Shown here: piece by piece, positions 1 to 5,269 of the stretch
How the letters are laid out: every line of letters starts with the position of its first letter
How positions within the stretch are numbered: position 1 is the stretch's first letter
From: Modestobacter sp.
Lineage (GTDB): Bacteria > Actinomycetota > Actinomycetes > Mycobacteriales > Geodermatophilaceae
Reading direction: 5' to 3'
DNA length: 5,269 bases
Assembly: GCA_025966175.1 (NCBI GenBank)
Contig: JAOPVN010000149.1
Location: 1-5,269, forward strand
Notes under the pieces: generated by a model
What the model saw: only the letters and a program-made list of their open reading frames with translations
Database searches by the model: none
Told to the model about the DNA's origin: nothing
Position numbers and translations under genes: made by a program

Positions 1-471
1 CCGGTCTCGGCGCTGGACGTGTCCATCCAGGCCGGCGTCATCAACCTGCTCGAGGACCTGAAGAACTCCCTCGGCCTCAGCTACCTGTTCATCGCCCACG
101 ACCTGTCGGTCGTCCGGCACATCTCCGACCGGGTCGCGGTCATGTACCTGGGTCGGATCGTCGAGATCGCCGAGCGCGACGAGCTGTTCGACCGCCCGGC
201 GCACCCGTACACCCAGGCTCTGCTGTCGGCGATCCCGCTCCCGGACCCCCGGCGGGAGCGCGCGCGGCAGCGGATCATCATCACCGGCGACGTCCCCAGC
301 CCGGCCAACCCGCCGTCGGGCTGCCGGTTCCGGACCCGCTGCCAGAAGTTCGCCAACGTCCTCGGCGACGACCAGCGGCAGACGTGCATGACCGTCGACC
401 CGGCCCTGGAGGACCGCGGCGCGGGCCACCTCAACGCCTGTCACTTCGCGGAGGCCATGCCGGTGCTGTGA
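1..471 (+). CDS. Oligopeptide/dipeptide ABC transporter ATP-binding protein, C-terminal part (OppF/DppF type)
   Basis: This is the cytoplasmic ATPase subunit of a peptide-import ABC transporter; it is cut by the left edge, so only the last 156 residues are seen and the Walker A, Q-loop and signature motifs lie outside. The reading frame is open from base 1. The visible part begins in the D-loop (PVSALDVSIQ, residues 1-10), just after Walker B, and continues to the switch histidine in FIAHDLSVV (H33) and the MYLGRIVE strand. The C-terminal oligopeptide-transporter extension follows, with HPYTQALLSAIP (68-79). Four cysteines (C108, C114, C129, C147) have the spacing usual in this extension; in some Opp/Dpp ATPases this cysteine set is reported to hold an iron-sulfur cluster. 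The stop is followed immediately by a perfect palindrome, suggesting this is the last gene of its operon. Peptide versus nickel or other solute specificity cannot be read from this part, nor can OppD-like and OppF-like paralogues be separated with certainty. Confidence 0.93.
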   Translation, partial: PVSALDVSIQAGVINLLEDLKNSLGLSYLFIAHDLSVVRHISDRVAVMYLGRIVEIAERDELFDRPAHPYTQALLSAIPLPDPRRERARQRIIITGDVPSPANPPSGCRFRTRCQKFANVLGDDQRQTCMTVDPALEDRGAGHLNACHFAEAMPVL

Positions 472-497
472 CGGTGCGATCCGCGCGGATCGCACCG
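472..497. repeat. 26-bp perfect palindrome directly after the ABC ATPase stop
   Basis: All 13 base pairs match around a centre at 484/485, and the first base follows the TGA stop (469-471). As RNA it would form an 11-bp stem (CGGTGCGATCC) with a GCGC loop. There is no T-run downstream, so a canonical Rho-independent terminator is not shown, although actinobacterial terminators often lack the U-tract. The inner half-sites GCGATCC and GGATCGC (476-482, 487-493), four bases apart, recur at 608-625. It could be a terminator, a protein-binding operator or a copy of a dispersed intergenic repeat. Confidence 0.8.
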
Positions 498-566
498 CAG
501 TGCACGCGTTGCGTGCGCATCGCACGTGCTGCAGCACGTGCGATGCGGACAGAAGGCGTGCACTGC
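497..566. repeat. 70-bp imperfect palindrome with 32-bp perfect core
   Basis: The centre lies at 531/532 within CTGCAG. Positions 516-547 are perfectly self-complementary (16 pairs). Outward, 513/514 pair with 550/549, 509/510 with 554/553, and the outer arm 497-507 (GCAGTGCACGC) pairs perfectly with 556-566. Over 35 pairs only four fail: 508/555, 511/552 and 515/548 (G opposite G), and 512/551 (C opposite A). The core contains two copies of the small palindrome GCACGTGC (522-529, 534-541). It shares base 497 with the preceding palindrome and base 566 with the next hairpin. It could extrude as a cruciform or form a very long RNA hairpin; the role is unknown. Confidence 0.85.
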
Positions 567-585
567 CGGGAACGACAGCTCCCGG
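566..585. repeat. Short inverted repeat, 6-bp arms with 8-base loop
   Basis: CCGGGA (566-571) pairs with TCCCGG (580-585) around the loop 572-579. It abuts the 70-bp palindrome without a gap. Alone it would be unremarkable in such GC-rich DNA; it is listed because it continues the run of adjacent stem-loops toward mshB. Confidence 0.5.
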
Positions 586-607
586 GGGCACGGTGATGAG
601 CCGCGGG

Positions 608-625
608 GCGATCCGGGAGGATCGC
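608..625 (+). promoter_or_regulatory. Hairpin enclosing the mshB ribosome binding site
   Basis: GCGATCC (608-614) and GGATCGC (619-625) form a 7-bp stem closing a GGGA tetraloop (615-618), which fits the stable GNRA class. The loop plus the first bases of the right arm make up the mshB Shine-Dalgarno (GGGAGG, 615-620). The half-sites and the four-base spacing equal those inside the palindrome at 472-497; only the loop differs (GGGA versus GCGC). It may act on translation as RNA, or be a second copy of a DNA-binding site. Regulation itself is inference. Confidence 0.5.
615..620 (+). promoter_or_regulatory. Ribosome binding site of mshB
   Basis: GGGAGG lies 8 bases before a GTG start at 629 and is the strongest Shine-Dalgarno-like match in the region. 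It decides the start: the in-frame ATG at 596 has only a GGGGG run (584-588) before it and would add 11 residues ahead of a sequence that otherwise begins, as MshB proteins do, a few residues before RLLLVHAHPDDE. The in-frame ATG at 500 lies inside the palindrome cluster and is not credible. Confidence 0.7.
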
Positions 626-628
626 GAT

Positions 629-1522
629 GTGATCGACCGCCGGCTCCTGCTCGTGCACGCCCATCCCGACGACGAGACGATCAACAACGGGGCCACGATG
701 GCGCGGTACGTCGCCGAGGGGGCCGCGGTCACGCTGCTCACCTGCACGCTGGGTGAGGAGGGCGAGGTCCTCGTGCCCGCGCTGGCCCAGCTCGCCGCCG
801 ACCAGGCCGACCAGCTCGGCGGGTACCGGATCAGCGAGCTCGCCGGCGCGATGTCGGCCCTCGGAGTCACCGACTGGCGCTTCCTCGGCGGGGCGGGCCG
901 ATACCGCGACTCCGGGATGATGGGCACCCCGGCGAACGACAAGCCACGCGCCTTCTGGCGGGCCGACCTCGCCGAGGCGGTGGCGCACGCGGTCGCCGTC
1001 GTCCGGGAGGTCCGCCCGCAGGTCGTCGTCACCTACGACGAGATCGGCGGGTACGGGCACCCGGACCACATCCAGGCGCACCGGGTCGCCATGGGCGCCG
1101 TCGAGGCGGCCGCCGACCCGGCCTACCGACCCGACCTCGGCGAGGCCTGGGACGTCGCCAAGGTCTACTGGTGCGCCATGCCACGGTCGGTGGTCCAGGC
1201 AGGCATCGACGCCATGGTCTCGCTGGGCGAGGCGTCGCCCTTCGAGGGGCTCGGGGACCTGGACGACATCCCGTTCGCGGTGTCCGACGACGTCGTCACC
1301 ACCGCGGTCGACGGCCGGGCGTACGCCCGCCCCAAGGAGGCGGCGATGCGCGCCCATCCCACCCAGATGACCGTGGACGGGCCGTTCTTCGCGCTGTCGA
1401 ACAACCTGGGCCAGGAGGTGCTGGGCACCGAGTTCTACCGGCTGGTCCGCGGCACCCGGGGGCCGGCCGGCCCGGGACTGCACGGCTGGGAGGACGACCT
1501 CTTCGCCGGGTTGCCGGGATGA
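629..1522 (+). CDS. mshB: MshB: N-acetyl-1-D-myo-inositol-2-amino-2-deoxy-alpha-D-glucopyranoside deacetylase
   Basis: MshB is the zinc-dependent cytoplasmic enzyme that removes acetate from GlcNAc-inositol to give GlcN-inositol, the second catalytic stage of mycothiol synthesis, before MshC adds cysteine and MshD acetylates. The 297 residues match the family length (about 300). The LmbE/PIG-L fold is marked by VHAHPDDET (residues 9-17), giving zinc ligands H12 and D15 and the general base D14, and by GYGHPDH (141-147) with H144 and the third zinc ligand H147, the same positions as in the Mycobacterium tuberculosis enzyme. TCTLGEEGEV (38-47), DQLGGYRI (61-68), GGAGRYRDSGM (87-97) and ALSNNL (255-260) are also typical. 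NNGATMARY and TCTLGEEGEV favour MshB over the related mycothiol-conjugate amidase Mca. A GTG start is chosen for its GGGAGG site. Its stop overlaps the ATG of the next gene (ATGA, 1519-1522). From memory, a peptide ABC transporter operon also lies near mshB in Streptomyces, so the neighbourhood is probably ancestral. Confidence 0.95.
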   Translation: MIDRRLLLVHAHPDDETINNGATMARYVAEGAAVTLLTCTLGEEGEVLVPALAQLAADQADQLGGYRISELAGAMSALGVTDWRFLGGAGRYRDSGMMGTPANDKPRAFWRADLAEAVAHAVAVVREVRPQVVVTYDEIGGYGHPDHIQAHRVAMGAVEAAADPAYRPDLGEAWDVAKVYWCAMPRSVVQAGIDAMVSLGEASPFEGLGDLDDIPFAVSDDVVTTAVDGRAYARPKEAAMRAHPTQMTVDGPFFALSNNLGQEVLGTEFYRLVRGTRGPAGPGLHGWEDDLFAGLPG

Positions 1523-1935
1523 GGGGCCTGCAGCTGCTGGGGTGGGCGGTCGCGGCCGTCGCCGTCGCCGCCTGGCTCACGCTGGTGGAGGTGTTCTGGC
1601 TGCCCTGGCGCGTGGGCGGGGTGCCGGTGCCGGTCTCCCAGCTCGCAGCCGTGGCCGGCAACCTGCTGCTGGTCGGTGCGGCGCGGCGGCTGTCCGGGTC
1701 CCGGCTGGTCGCCGTCCTGCCCGCGGTGGTGTGGCTGGTGATCGCGGTCGGGGCGGCCATGCGCCGCCCCGAGGGCGACCTGCTGCTCACCGGTGGGGAC
1801 GCCGTCACCTCGACGCTGAACCTGGGGTTCCTGCTCCTCGGCGTCGTCGCCGCGGCGTTCGCCGTCGGCCGGGCACTGGGGACGCCGACGGTCAGGCCAC
1901 CAGCCGCCGGTAGTGGTAGCGGTGGTGCTCGATGA
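1519..1935 (+). CDS. Small four-helix membrane protein coupled to mshB
   Basis: This 138-residue protein of unknown function is predicted to sit in the cytoplasmic membrane. Four hydrophobic segments are visible: about residues 4-27 (rich in A, V, W), 38-56, 63-81 and 98-119. A short polar loop with MRRPEGD (81-87) lies between helices 3 and 4, and the tail after helix 4 is Gly/Ser/Pro-rich. By positive charge, RR (56-57) and RR (82-83) hint at which loops are cytoplasmic, but the topology is not secure. The ATG overlaps the mshB stop (ATGA), so translation is probably coupled. A small membrane protein next to mshB is common in actinobacteria (Rv1171 in M. tuberculosis; DUF6113-type proteins in others), and this is likely the same group, a family name I cannot confirm by eye. 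The last 44 bases overlap the minus-strand acetyltransferase gene, which may explain the low-complexity tail: its Gly/Ser codons are antisense to His/Tyr/Arg codons of that gene. Confidence 0.85.
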   Translation: MRGLQLLGWAVAAVAVAAWLTLVEVFWLPWRVGGVPVPVSQLAAVAGNLLLVGAARRLSGSRLVAVLPAVVWLVIAVGAAMRRPEGDLLLTGGDAVTSTLNLGFLLLGVVAAAFAVGRALGTPTVRPPAAGSGSGGAR

Positions 1936-2644
1936 AGCCCGCCCGGCGGTAGAGCGCCCGGGCGGGGGTGTTGTCGGCGGTCACCTGCAGGTAGCCGGAG
2001 TGGGCGCCCCGCTCGGCCGCCCAACCCTGCAGCCCCGCCATCACCGCACCGGCCAGGCCGCGGCGGCGGTGTTCCTCGGCGACGGTGACCGCGGTGACCC
2101 CGAGCCAGCCGTCGGTGAGCGCGCCGCGGGCGACGGCGGCCAGCGGGGCCGGTTCCGGGTCCCGCCGCACCGAGGCGAAGACGACGTCCTCGGCGCTGGT
2201 GAGCACCTCGCGGGCGACCGGTGGCAGCGCCTCGCCGTGGTAGCGGTAGCCGGTCAGCCAGGCGTCGGACAGGACAGGGGAGAGGTCCACCGGTACCTCG
2301 ACGGGCGGTGGCGTCCCGAGGGGCGCGGTCAGGACCAGGACATCGCCGCTGTGCTGCCAGCCGGCGGCGGCGAACGCCGCGGCCGCGGCGCGGGACTGCA
2401 CGCCGGGCAACTGGGCACACGGCTGCAGGCTGCGCTCGGCGTACCAGCGGGCGACGGCGTCGACCGCGTCCGGCAGCGGCATGCCCGGGTCCCCCACCAC
2501 CAGCACCGAGTCGGCCCGCCCGGTGAACCCGCCGCCGGCGCGCAACAGCCAGTCGCCCACCTTGTCCTCCTCCAGCGCCCGCCAGCCGCGTGCGGCCAGC
2601 AGCTCCAGGTCGACGACGTCGAGGGGCGAGCGGCTCTGTCCCAT
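1892..2644 (-). CDS. GNAT family N-acetyltransferase, Rv0428c/cg3035 type
   Basis: This 250-residue protein is predicted to transfer acetyl from acetyl-CoA to an unidentified amine. The C-terminal GNAT domain (about 150-250) shows VTAVTVAEEHRRRGLA (183-198), where R194-R195-G-L-A forms the acetyl-CoA pyrophosphate loop, then the helix VMAGLQGWAAERGA, the strand SGYLQVTADN (216-225), and ARALYRRAGFIEHHRYHYR (228-246) with the usual N and Y of the family. The N-terminal half has GWRALEEDKVGDWLLRAGGGFTGRADSVL (20-48), which I recognise from the Rv0428c/cg3035 group: a degenerate GNAT-like domain before the active one. Its substrate is not known to me; it is not MshD, despite lying beside mshB. 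The start at 2644 is preceded by AGGA seven bases upstream. The gene follows the GGDEF-EAL gene after 17 bases, so the two are probably co-transcribed. Its 3' end overlaps the convergent membrane-protein gene by 44 bases. Confidence 0.9.
   Translation of the reverse strand: MGQSRSPLDVVDLELLAARGWRALEEDKVGDWLLRAGGGFTGRADSVLVVGDPGMPLPDAVDAVARWYAERSLQPCAQLPGVQSRAAAAAFAAAGWQHSGDVLVLTAPLGTPPPVEVPVDLSPVLSDAWLTGYRYHGEALPPVAREVLTSAEDVVFASVRRDPEPAPLAAVARGALTDGWLGVTAVTVAEEHRRRGLAGAVMAGLQGWAAERGAHSGYLQVTADNTPARALYRRAGFIEHHRYHYRRLVA
1938..1966 (+). terminator. Possible terminator hairpin of the mshB unit
   Basis: A 9-bp GC-only stem, CCCGCCCGG (1938-1946) with CCGGGCGGG (1958-1966), and an 11-base loop start two bases after the stop of the membrane-protein gene. 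No T-run follows. It lies inside the coding sequence of the convergent acetyltransferase, so the pairing may be a chance product of its Ala/Arg codons; the position is the main argument for a role. Confidence 0.3.
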
Positions 2645-2651
2645 GCCGCGA

Positions 2652-2655
2652 TCCT
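2652..2655 (-). promoter_or_regulatory. Ribosome binding site of the GNAT gene
   Basis: On the minus strand AGGA lies seven bases before the ATG at 2644, inside the 17-base gap after the GGDEF-EAL stop. It supports this start over an in-frame extension to 2779, which would run through the upstream gene's coding sequence and encode an Arg/Pro/Gly-rich stretch unlike the family. Confidence 0.65.
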
Positions 2656-2661
2656 GCGGCG

Positions 2662-5269
2662 TCAGCCCGGGAGACGGTCGGCCGGGGCCTGGGCGGCGTA
2701 CCCGGCCAGCCAGTCCGGGAAGGACCCCGCGGGCATCGGCCGGCCCACCAGGTAGCCCTGCGCGATGTCGCACCCCCACTCCCGCAGCGCCGCCAGCACG
2801 CCGGCGTCCTCCACACCCTCGACGACGATCGTCATGCCCAGGTCACGGCCCAGCTGCAGCGTGTTGCGCACGATGGCGGCGGCCCGCGGGTCGGAGGTGA
2901 GCTGCCCGACGAAGCTGCGGTCCACCTTGAGCTCGTGCACCGGCAGCGCCCGCAGGTAGCTCAGCGAGGAGTAGCCGGTGCCGTAGTCGTCGATCGACAG
3001 CCGGACGCCGAGCGCGCGCAGTCCGGTGAGCACCTGGGAGCTGCGGGCGGCGTCGGCCATCAGCACGTCCTCGGTGATCTCCAGGGTCAACGCCTCGGCC
3101 GGCACGCCGGTGGCCTCCAGCAGCATCGCCACCTGCTCGGGCAGCGCGACGTCCTGCAGGTTGGACACCGAGAGGTTCACCGCCACGGAGAGCTCGTGTC
3201 CGGCCGCGCGCCAGGCCTGCAGGTCGCGCAGCGAGCGCTCCAGCATCCCCAGCGCCAGCCGGCGCATCAGACCGGCCTGCTCGGCGAGGGCCAGGAACGC
3301 GTCCGGGGTGAGCAGCCCGCGGTCGGGGTGCTCCCAGCGGACCAGTGCCTCGACGCCGGTGATCCGGCCCGTGTGCAGGTCCAGCTGCGGCTGGTAGTGC
3401 GGCACCAGCTGGTCGGTCTCCAGGGCCTCGCGGAGCTGCTCGAGCGTGCGCAGCCGGTCCCGGGAGTCCGGCGTGCCGTCCGCGGTCCACACCCGGTGAC
3501 CGTCCCGCGCACGCTTGGCCACGTACATGGCGGTGTCGGCCCGGGCCAGCAGCAGCGAACGGTCCCGGCCGTGGTCCGGGCACAGGGCGATCCCGATGCT
3601 GGCGTCCACGTGCAGCGGCATCCCGTCGAGGACGAAGGACTCTCGCAGGGCTGCGCCGATGCCCTCGGCGACCTCCTGCGCCCGGGTTCCGTCGGCGTCG
3701 GGCAGCAGGACGGCGAACTCGTCACCGCCCATCCGCGCCAGCAGGTCGCCGGCACCCAGGGTCTGCTGCAGCCGCGGGCCCATCAGGCGCAGCAGCTCGT
3801 CGCCGACGCTGTGCCCGAAGCTGTCGTTGACCTCTTTGAAGCGGTCCAGGTCGATCATCAGCACCGCGCACGAGCGGGACGGCGTCGCATAGACGGTCGC
3901 CTCCAGCACCTCGGTGAAGCGCCGCCGGTTCGCCAGCCCGGTCAGCGGGTCGTTGTGCGCCTCGACCGCCAGCCGCCGCAGCCGCTGCCGTTCGACGGCC
4001 CGCAGCTCGGCGTTCTCCACCACCAGCGCGCCCTCCAGCATGACCTGGTGCACGGCCTGGCGCAGCGCCGGCGACCACTCGCCCAGGCCGCTGGAGGAAC
4101 CGGTGACCACCATGCCGAGCAATCGGTCACCCGACAGCAGCGGCACGCTGACGTAGGAGGCGAGCCCGAGATCCTGGACCAGTTCGGCGTCGAGCAGGTC
4201 GCTGGCGAGCGCGTCGGGGACGAAGACCGGCCGCCGCTCCTGTTCGGTGACCTGCCAGAGCCGGACGTGGCCGACCTCCTTGCCGACCAGCCGGTCCGCG
4301 ATCACCGCCATGTGCTGCCGGGGCCAGTCGACGTGGCGGACCTCGGCCAGCCGGCCGGCGTCATCGAGCAGGTAGGCGGCGCTGCGCTCGGTGCCGGCCA
4401 GGTTCTGGACGACCCGGGCCAGCACCTCGGCCGCCTCGGCGACGCTGGTGGCCGAGGCGCCGTCCACGAGCAGCTGGCGGACGGCGCGTGCGGTGCTCAG
4501 CGAGGCTGCCCGCGCCTCGGAGGCGCGGGCCTGCTCGATGACCCCGCCCAGGTGCGCGCCGGCGGCCGCGGCGAGCCGGCGGACGTCCTCCGAGAAGGGA
4601 CGGAGCTGGGTGCTGTCCAGGGTCAGGACGCCGCAGAGCTGCGGGGTGCGGCCCAGCGGCACGGCCAGGGCGGAGGCGATTCCGAAGGCGTCGACCCACC
4701 AGCCGGCCAGCAGCCCGGAGTCCCGGTCGGCGGACAGCGGGCGGCCGGTGTGCAGCACCTCGTCGGCCAGGGGCAACGGTTCCGGCGCACCGCGGAACTG
4801 CCGCCACGAGTCCGGGTCACGCCGGCCGTTGGCGTAGCTGGCCATCCGGGGCACCAGGACGCCGTCCTCGAGCAGGAAGACGCACGCGCGTTCGACCTCG
4901 CCGAGCGCGGCCAGCTGCTCGCAGGCCGAGCCGAGCAGGTGCCCCATCGACCGGGCCACCGCGGCGCCCTCGATCAGGCCGAGCAGCACCTCGGCCTGGG
5001 CCAGCCGGCGCTTCTCGGAGTGGCGTTCCCAGGCGTGGGAGAGGGCCAGGGCGAGTTTGGGCGCCGCCTGCCGCAGCTGGGTGGGGGAGGCAGCGGCCGC
5101 CGGCTCGATGATGAGGACGCCGACCACCTGATCGCCGAGGAGCAGCGGCTCGCCGTGCGCCGAGGGCACGGAGTACTCGACCAGCTCGTCGGCGTGCAGG
5201 CCGGAGTCGCCCTCCCGGACGGTGAGCGGTCGTCGCTCGCGGATGACCGTCCACAGGAAGGGCGAGCGG
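2662..5269 (-). CDS. Multi-GAF diguanylate cyclase/phosphodiesterase (GAF-GAF-GAF-GGDEF-EAL), N-terminus beyond the window
   Basis: This is a dual-domain cyclic-di-GMP enzyme; 868 residues are visible and the frame stays open to the right edge, so the true start is outside. A GTG at 5169 is an internal valine of a GAF strand (VEYSVPSAHGEPLLLGD). Visible numbering: C-terminal part of one GAF domain (1-60), a second GAF (about 93-247), a third GAF (258-420), a short charged helix (NAELRAVERQRLRRL), GGDEF (about 438-598) and EAL (about 605-853). The GGDEF domain has DPLTGLANRRRF, the metal-binding MIDLDRFKEVND (D473) and an intact GGDEF (514-518). The inhibitory RxxD site reads GAGD (505-508), so its arginine is missing. 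The EAL domain has EALVRW (E640), N698 in NLS, E730 in EITED, DDYGTGYSS (D760, D761), K781 in ELKVD, E817 in VEGVE and Q837 in QGYLVGRP, the full set expected of an active phosphodiesterase. No membrane segment is visible in this part, so it is probably cytosolic. GAF ligands are unknown. The GNAT gene follows in the same unit. Confidence 0.95.
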   Translation of the reverse strand, partial: RSPFLWTVIRERRPLTVREGDSGLHADELVEYSVPSAHGEPLLLGDQVVGVLIIEPAAAASPTQLRQAAPKLALALSHAWERHSEKRRLAQAEVLLGLIEGAAVARSMGHLLGSACEQLAALGEVERACVFLLEDGVLVPRMASYANGRRDPDSWRQFRGAPEPLPLADEVLHTGRPLSADRDSGLLAGWWVDAFGIASALAVPLGRTPQLCGVLTLDSTQLRPFSEDVRRLAAAAGAHLGGVIEQARASEARAASLSTARAVRQLLVDGASATSVAEAAEVLARVVQNLAGTERSAAYLLDDAGRLAEVRHVDWPRQHMAVIADRLVGKEVGHVRLWQVTEQERRPVFVPDALASDLLDAELVQDLGLASYVSVPLLSGDRLLGMVVTGSSSGLGEWSPALRQAVHQVMLEGALVVENAELRAVERQRLRRLAVEAHNDPLTGLANRRRFTEVLEATVYATPSRSCAVLMIDLDRFKEVNDSFGHSVGDELLRLMGPRLQQTLGAGDLLARMGGDEFAVLLPDADGTRAQEVAEGIGAALRESFVLDGMPLHVDASIGIALCPDHGRDRSLLLARADTAMYVAKRARDGHRVWTADGTPDSRDRLRTLEQLREALETDQLVPHYQPQLDLHTGRITGVEALVRWEHPDRGLLTPDAFLALAEQAGLMRRLALGMLERSLRDLQAWRAAGHELSVAVNLSVSNLQDVALPEQVAMLLEATGVPAEALTLEITEDVLMADAARSSQVLTGLRALGVRLSIDDYGTGYSSLSYLRALPVHELKVDRSFVGQLTSDPRAAAIVRNTLQLGRDLGMTIVVEGVEDAGVLAALREWGCDIAQGYLVGRPMPAGSFPDWLAGYAAQAPADRLPG

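Noticed and set aside
509..535. TTGCGT as a possible -35 element for mshB
   Set aside because: No -10-like hexamer lies at a suitable distance, and the bases belong to the long palindrome.
500..628. N-terminal extension of MshB from an ATG at 500 or 596
   Set aside because: The extension from 500 translates the palindrome cluster into Cys/Arg-rich sequence unlike MshB. The ATG at 596 has a weaker ribosome binding site and lengthens the N-terminus beyond the family norm; it remains a minor alternative.
431..1483. A 350-residue open frame on the minus strand opposite mshB
   Set aside because: It is antisense to a clearly recognised gene, has low-complexity Arg/Gly/Val/Asp composition typical of GC-rich shadow frames, and runs through the palindromes; no family motif is seen.
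1892..2644. GNAT protein as mycothiol synthase MshD, given the nearby mshB
   Set aside because: MshD is a longer protein with two GNAT domains and different sequence; the GDWLLRAGGGFTGRADSV region fits the Rv0428c/cg3035 group and the gene is on the opposite strand in another unit.
2648..2654. GGATCGC just before the GNAT start, resembling the arm before the mshB start
   Set aside because: It is a single half-site without a partner arm at four-base spacing, and is explained by the AGGA ribosome binding site plus chance.
1913..2755. A 280-residue plus-strand open frame opposite the GNAT gene
   Set aside because: Antisense shadow of a gene with clear GNAT motifs; the Gly/Arg/Gln-rich sequence matches no family I know.
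1296..2816. A 506-residue minus-strand open frame spanning mshB, the membrane protein and the GNAT gene
   Set aside because: Composition is dominated by R, G, P and A, with no motifs, and it conflicts with three supported genes; it reflects the lack of stop codons in GC-rich DNA.

Overview
The window is very GC-rich (third codon positions almost all G or C) and carries a gene of mycothiol biosynthesis. Together these point to a high-GC actinobacterium. The Geodermatophilaceae (Blastococcus, Geodermatophilus, Modestobacter) are a plausible home, but that family-level guess rests only on overall style.

Layout, left to right. Positions 1-471 (+) hold the C-terminal end of an oligopeptide/dipeptide ABC transporter ATPase (OppF/DppF type). 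Positions 472-628 are a 157-base intergenic stretch made almost entirely of four back-to-back inverted repeats, the last of which contains the ribosome binding site of the next gene. Positions 629-1522 (+) encode MshB, the GlcNAc-inositol deacetylase of mycothiol synthesis. It shares an ATGA stop/start overlap with a 138-residue, four-helix membrane protein (1519-1935, +). That gene collides tail to tail, with a 44-base overlap, with a minus-strand operon. The operon holds a large multi-GAF GGDEF-EAL cyclic-di-GMP enzyme (2662 to beyond the right edge) followed after 17 bases by a GNAT acetyltransferase of the Rv0428c/cg3035 type (1892-2644).

The plus-strand genes appear to form two units: the end of a peptide-import operon, then a translationally coupled mshB-membrane protein pair making the actinobacterial redox thiol. 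The minus-strand unit looks like a signalling module: GAF sensor domains feed a synthase/phosphodiesterase whose two active-site motif sets are intact but whose GGDEF inhibitory site lacks its arginine.

The protein genes are ordinary members of known families. The least explained part is the intergenic palindrome cluster, above all a 70-base imperfect palindrome with a 32-base perfect core, and a GNRA-type hairpin around the mshB Shine-Dalgarno that repeats the half-sites of the palindrome abutting the upstream stop codon. No tRNA, rRNA, CRISPR array, insertion sequence or convincing -10/-35 promoter was seen.
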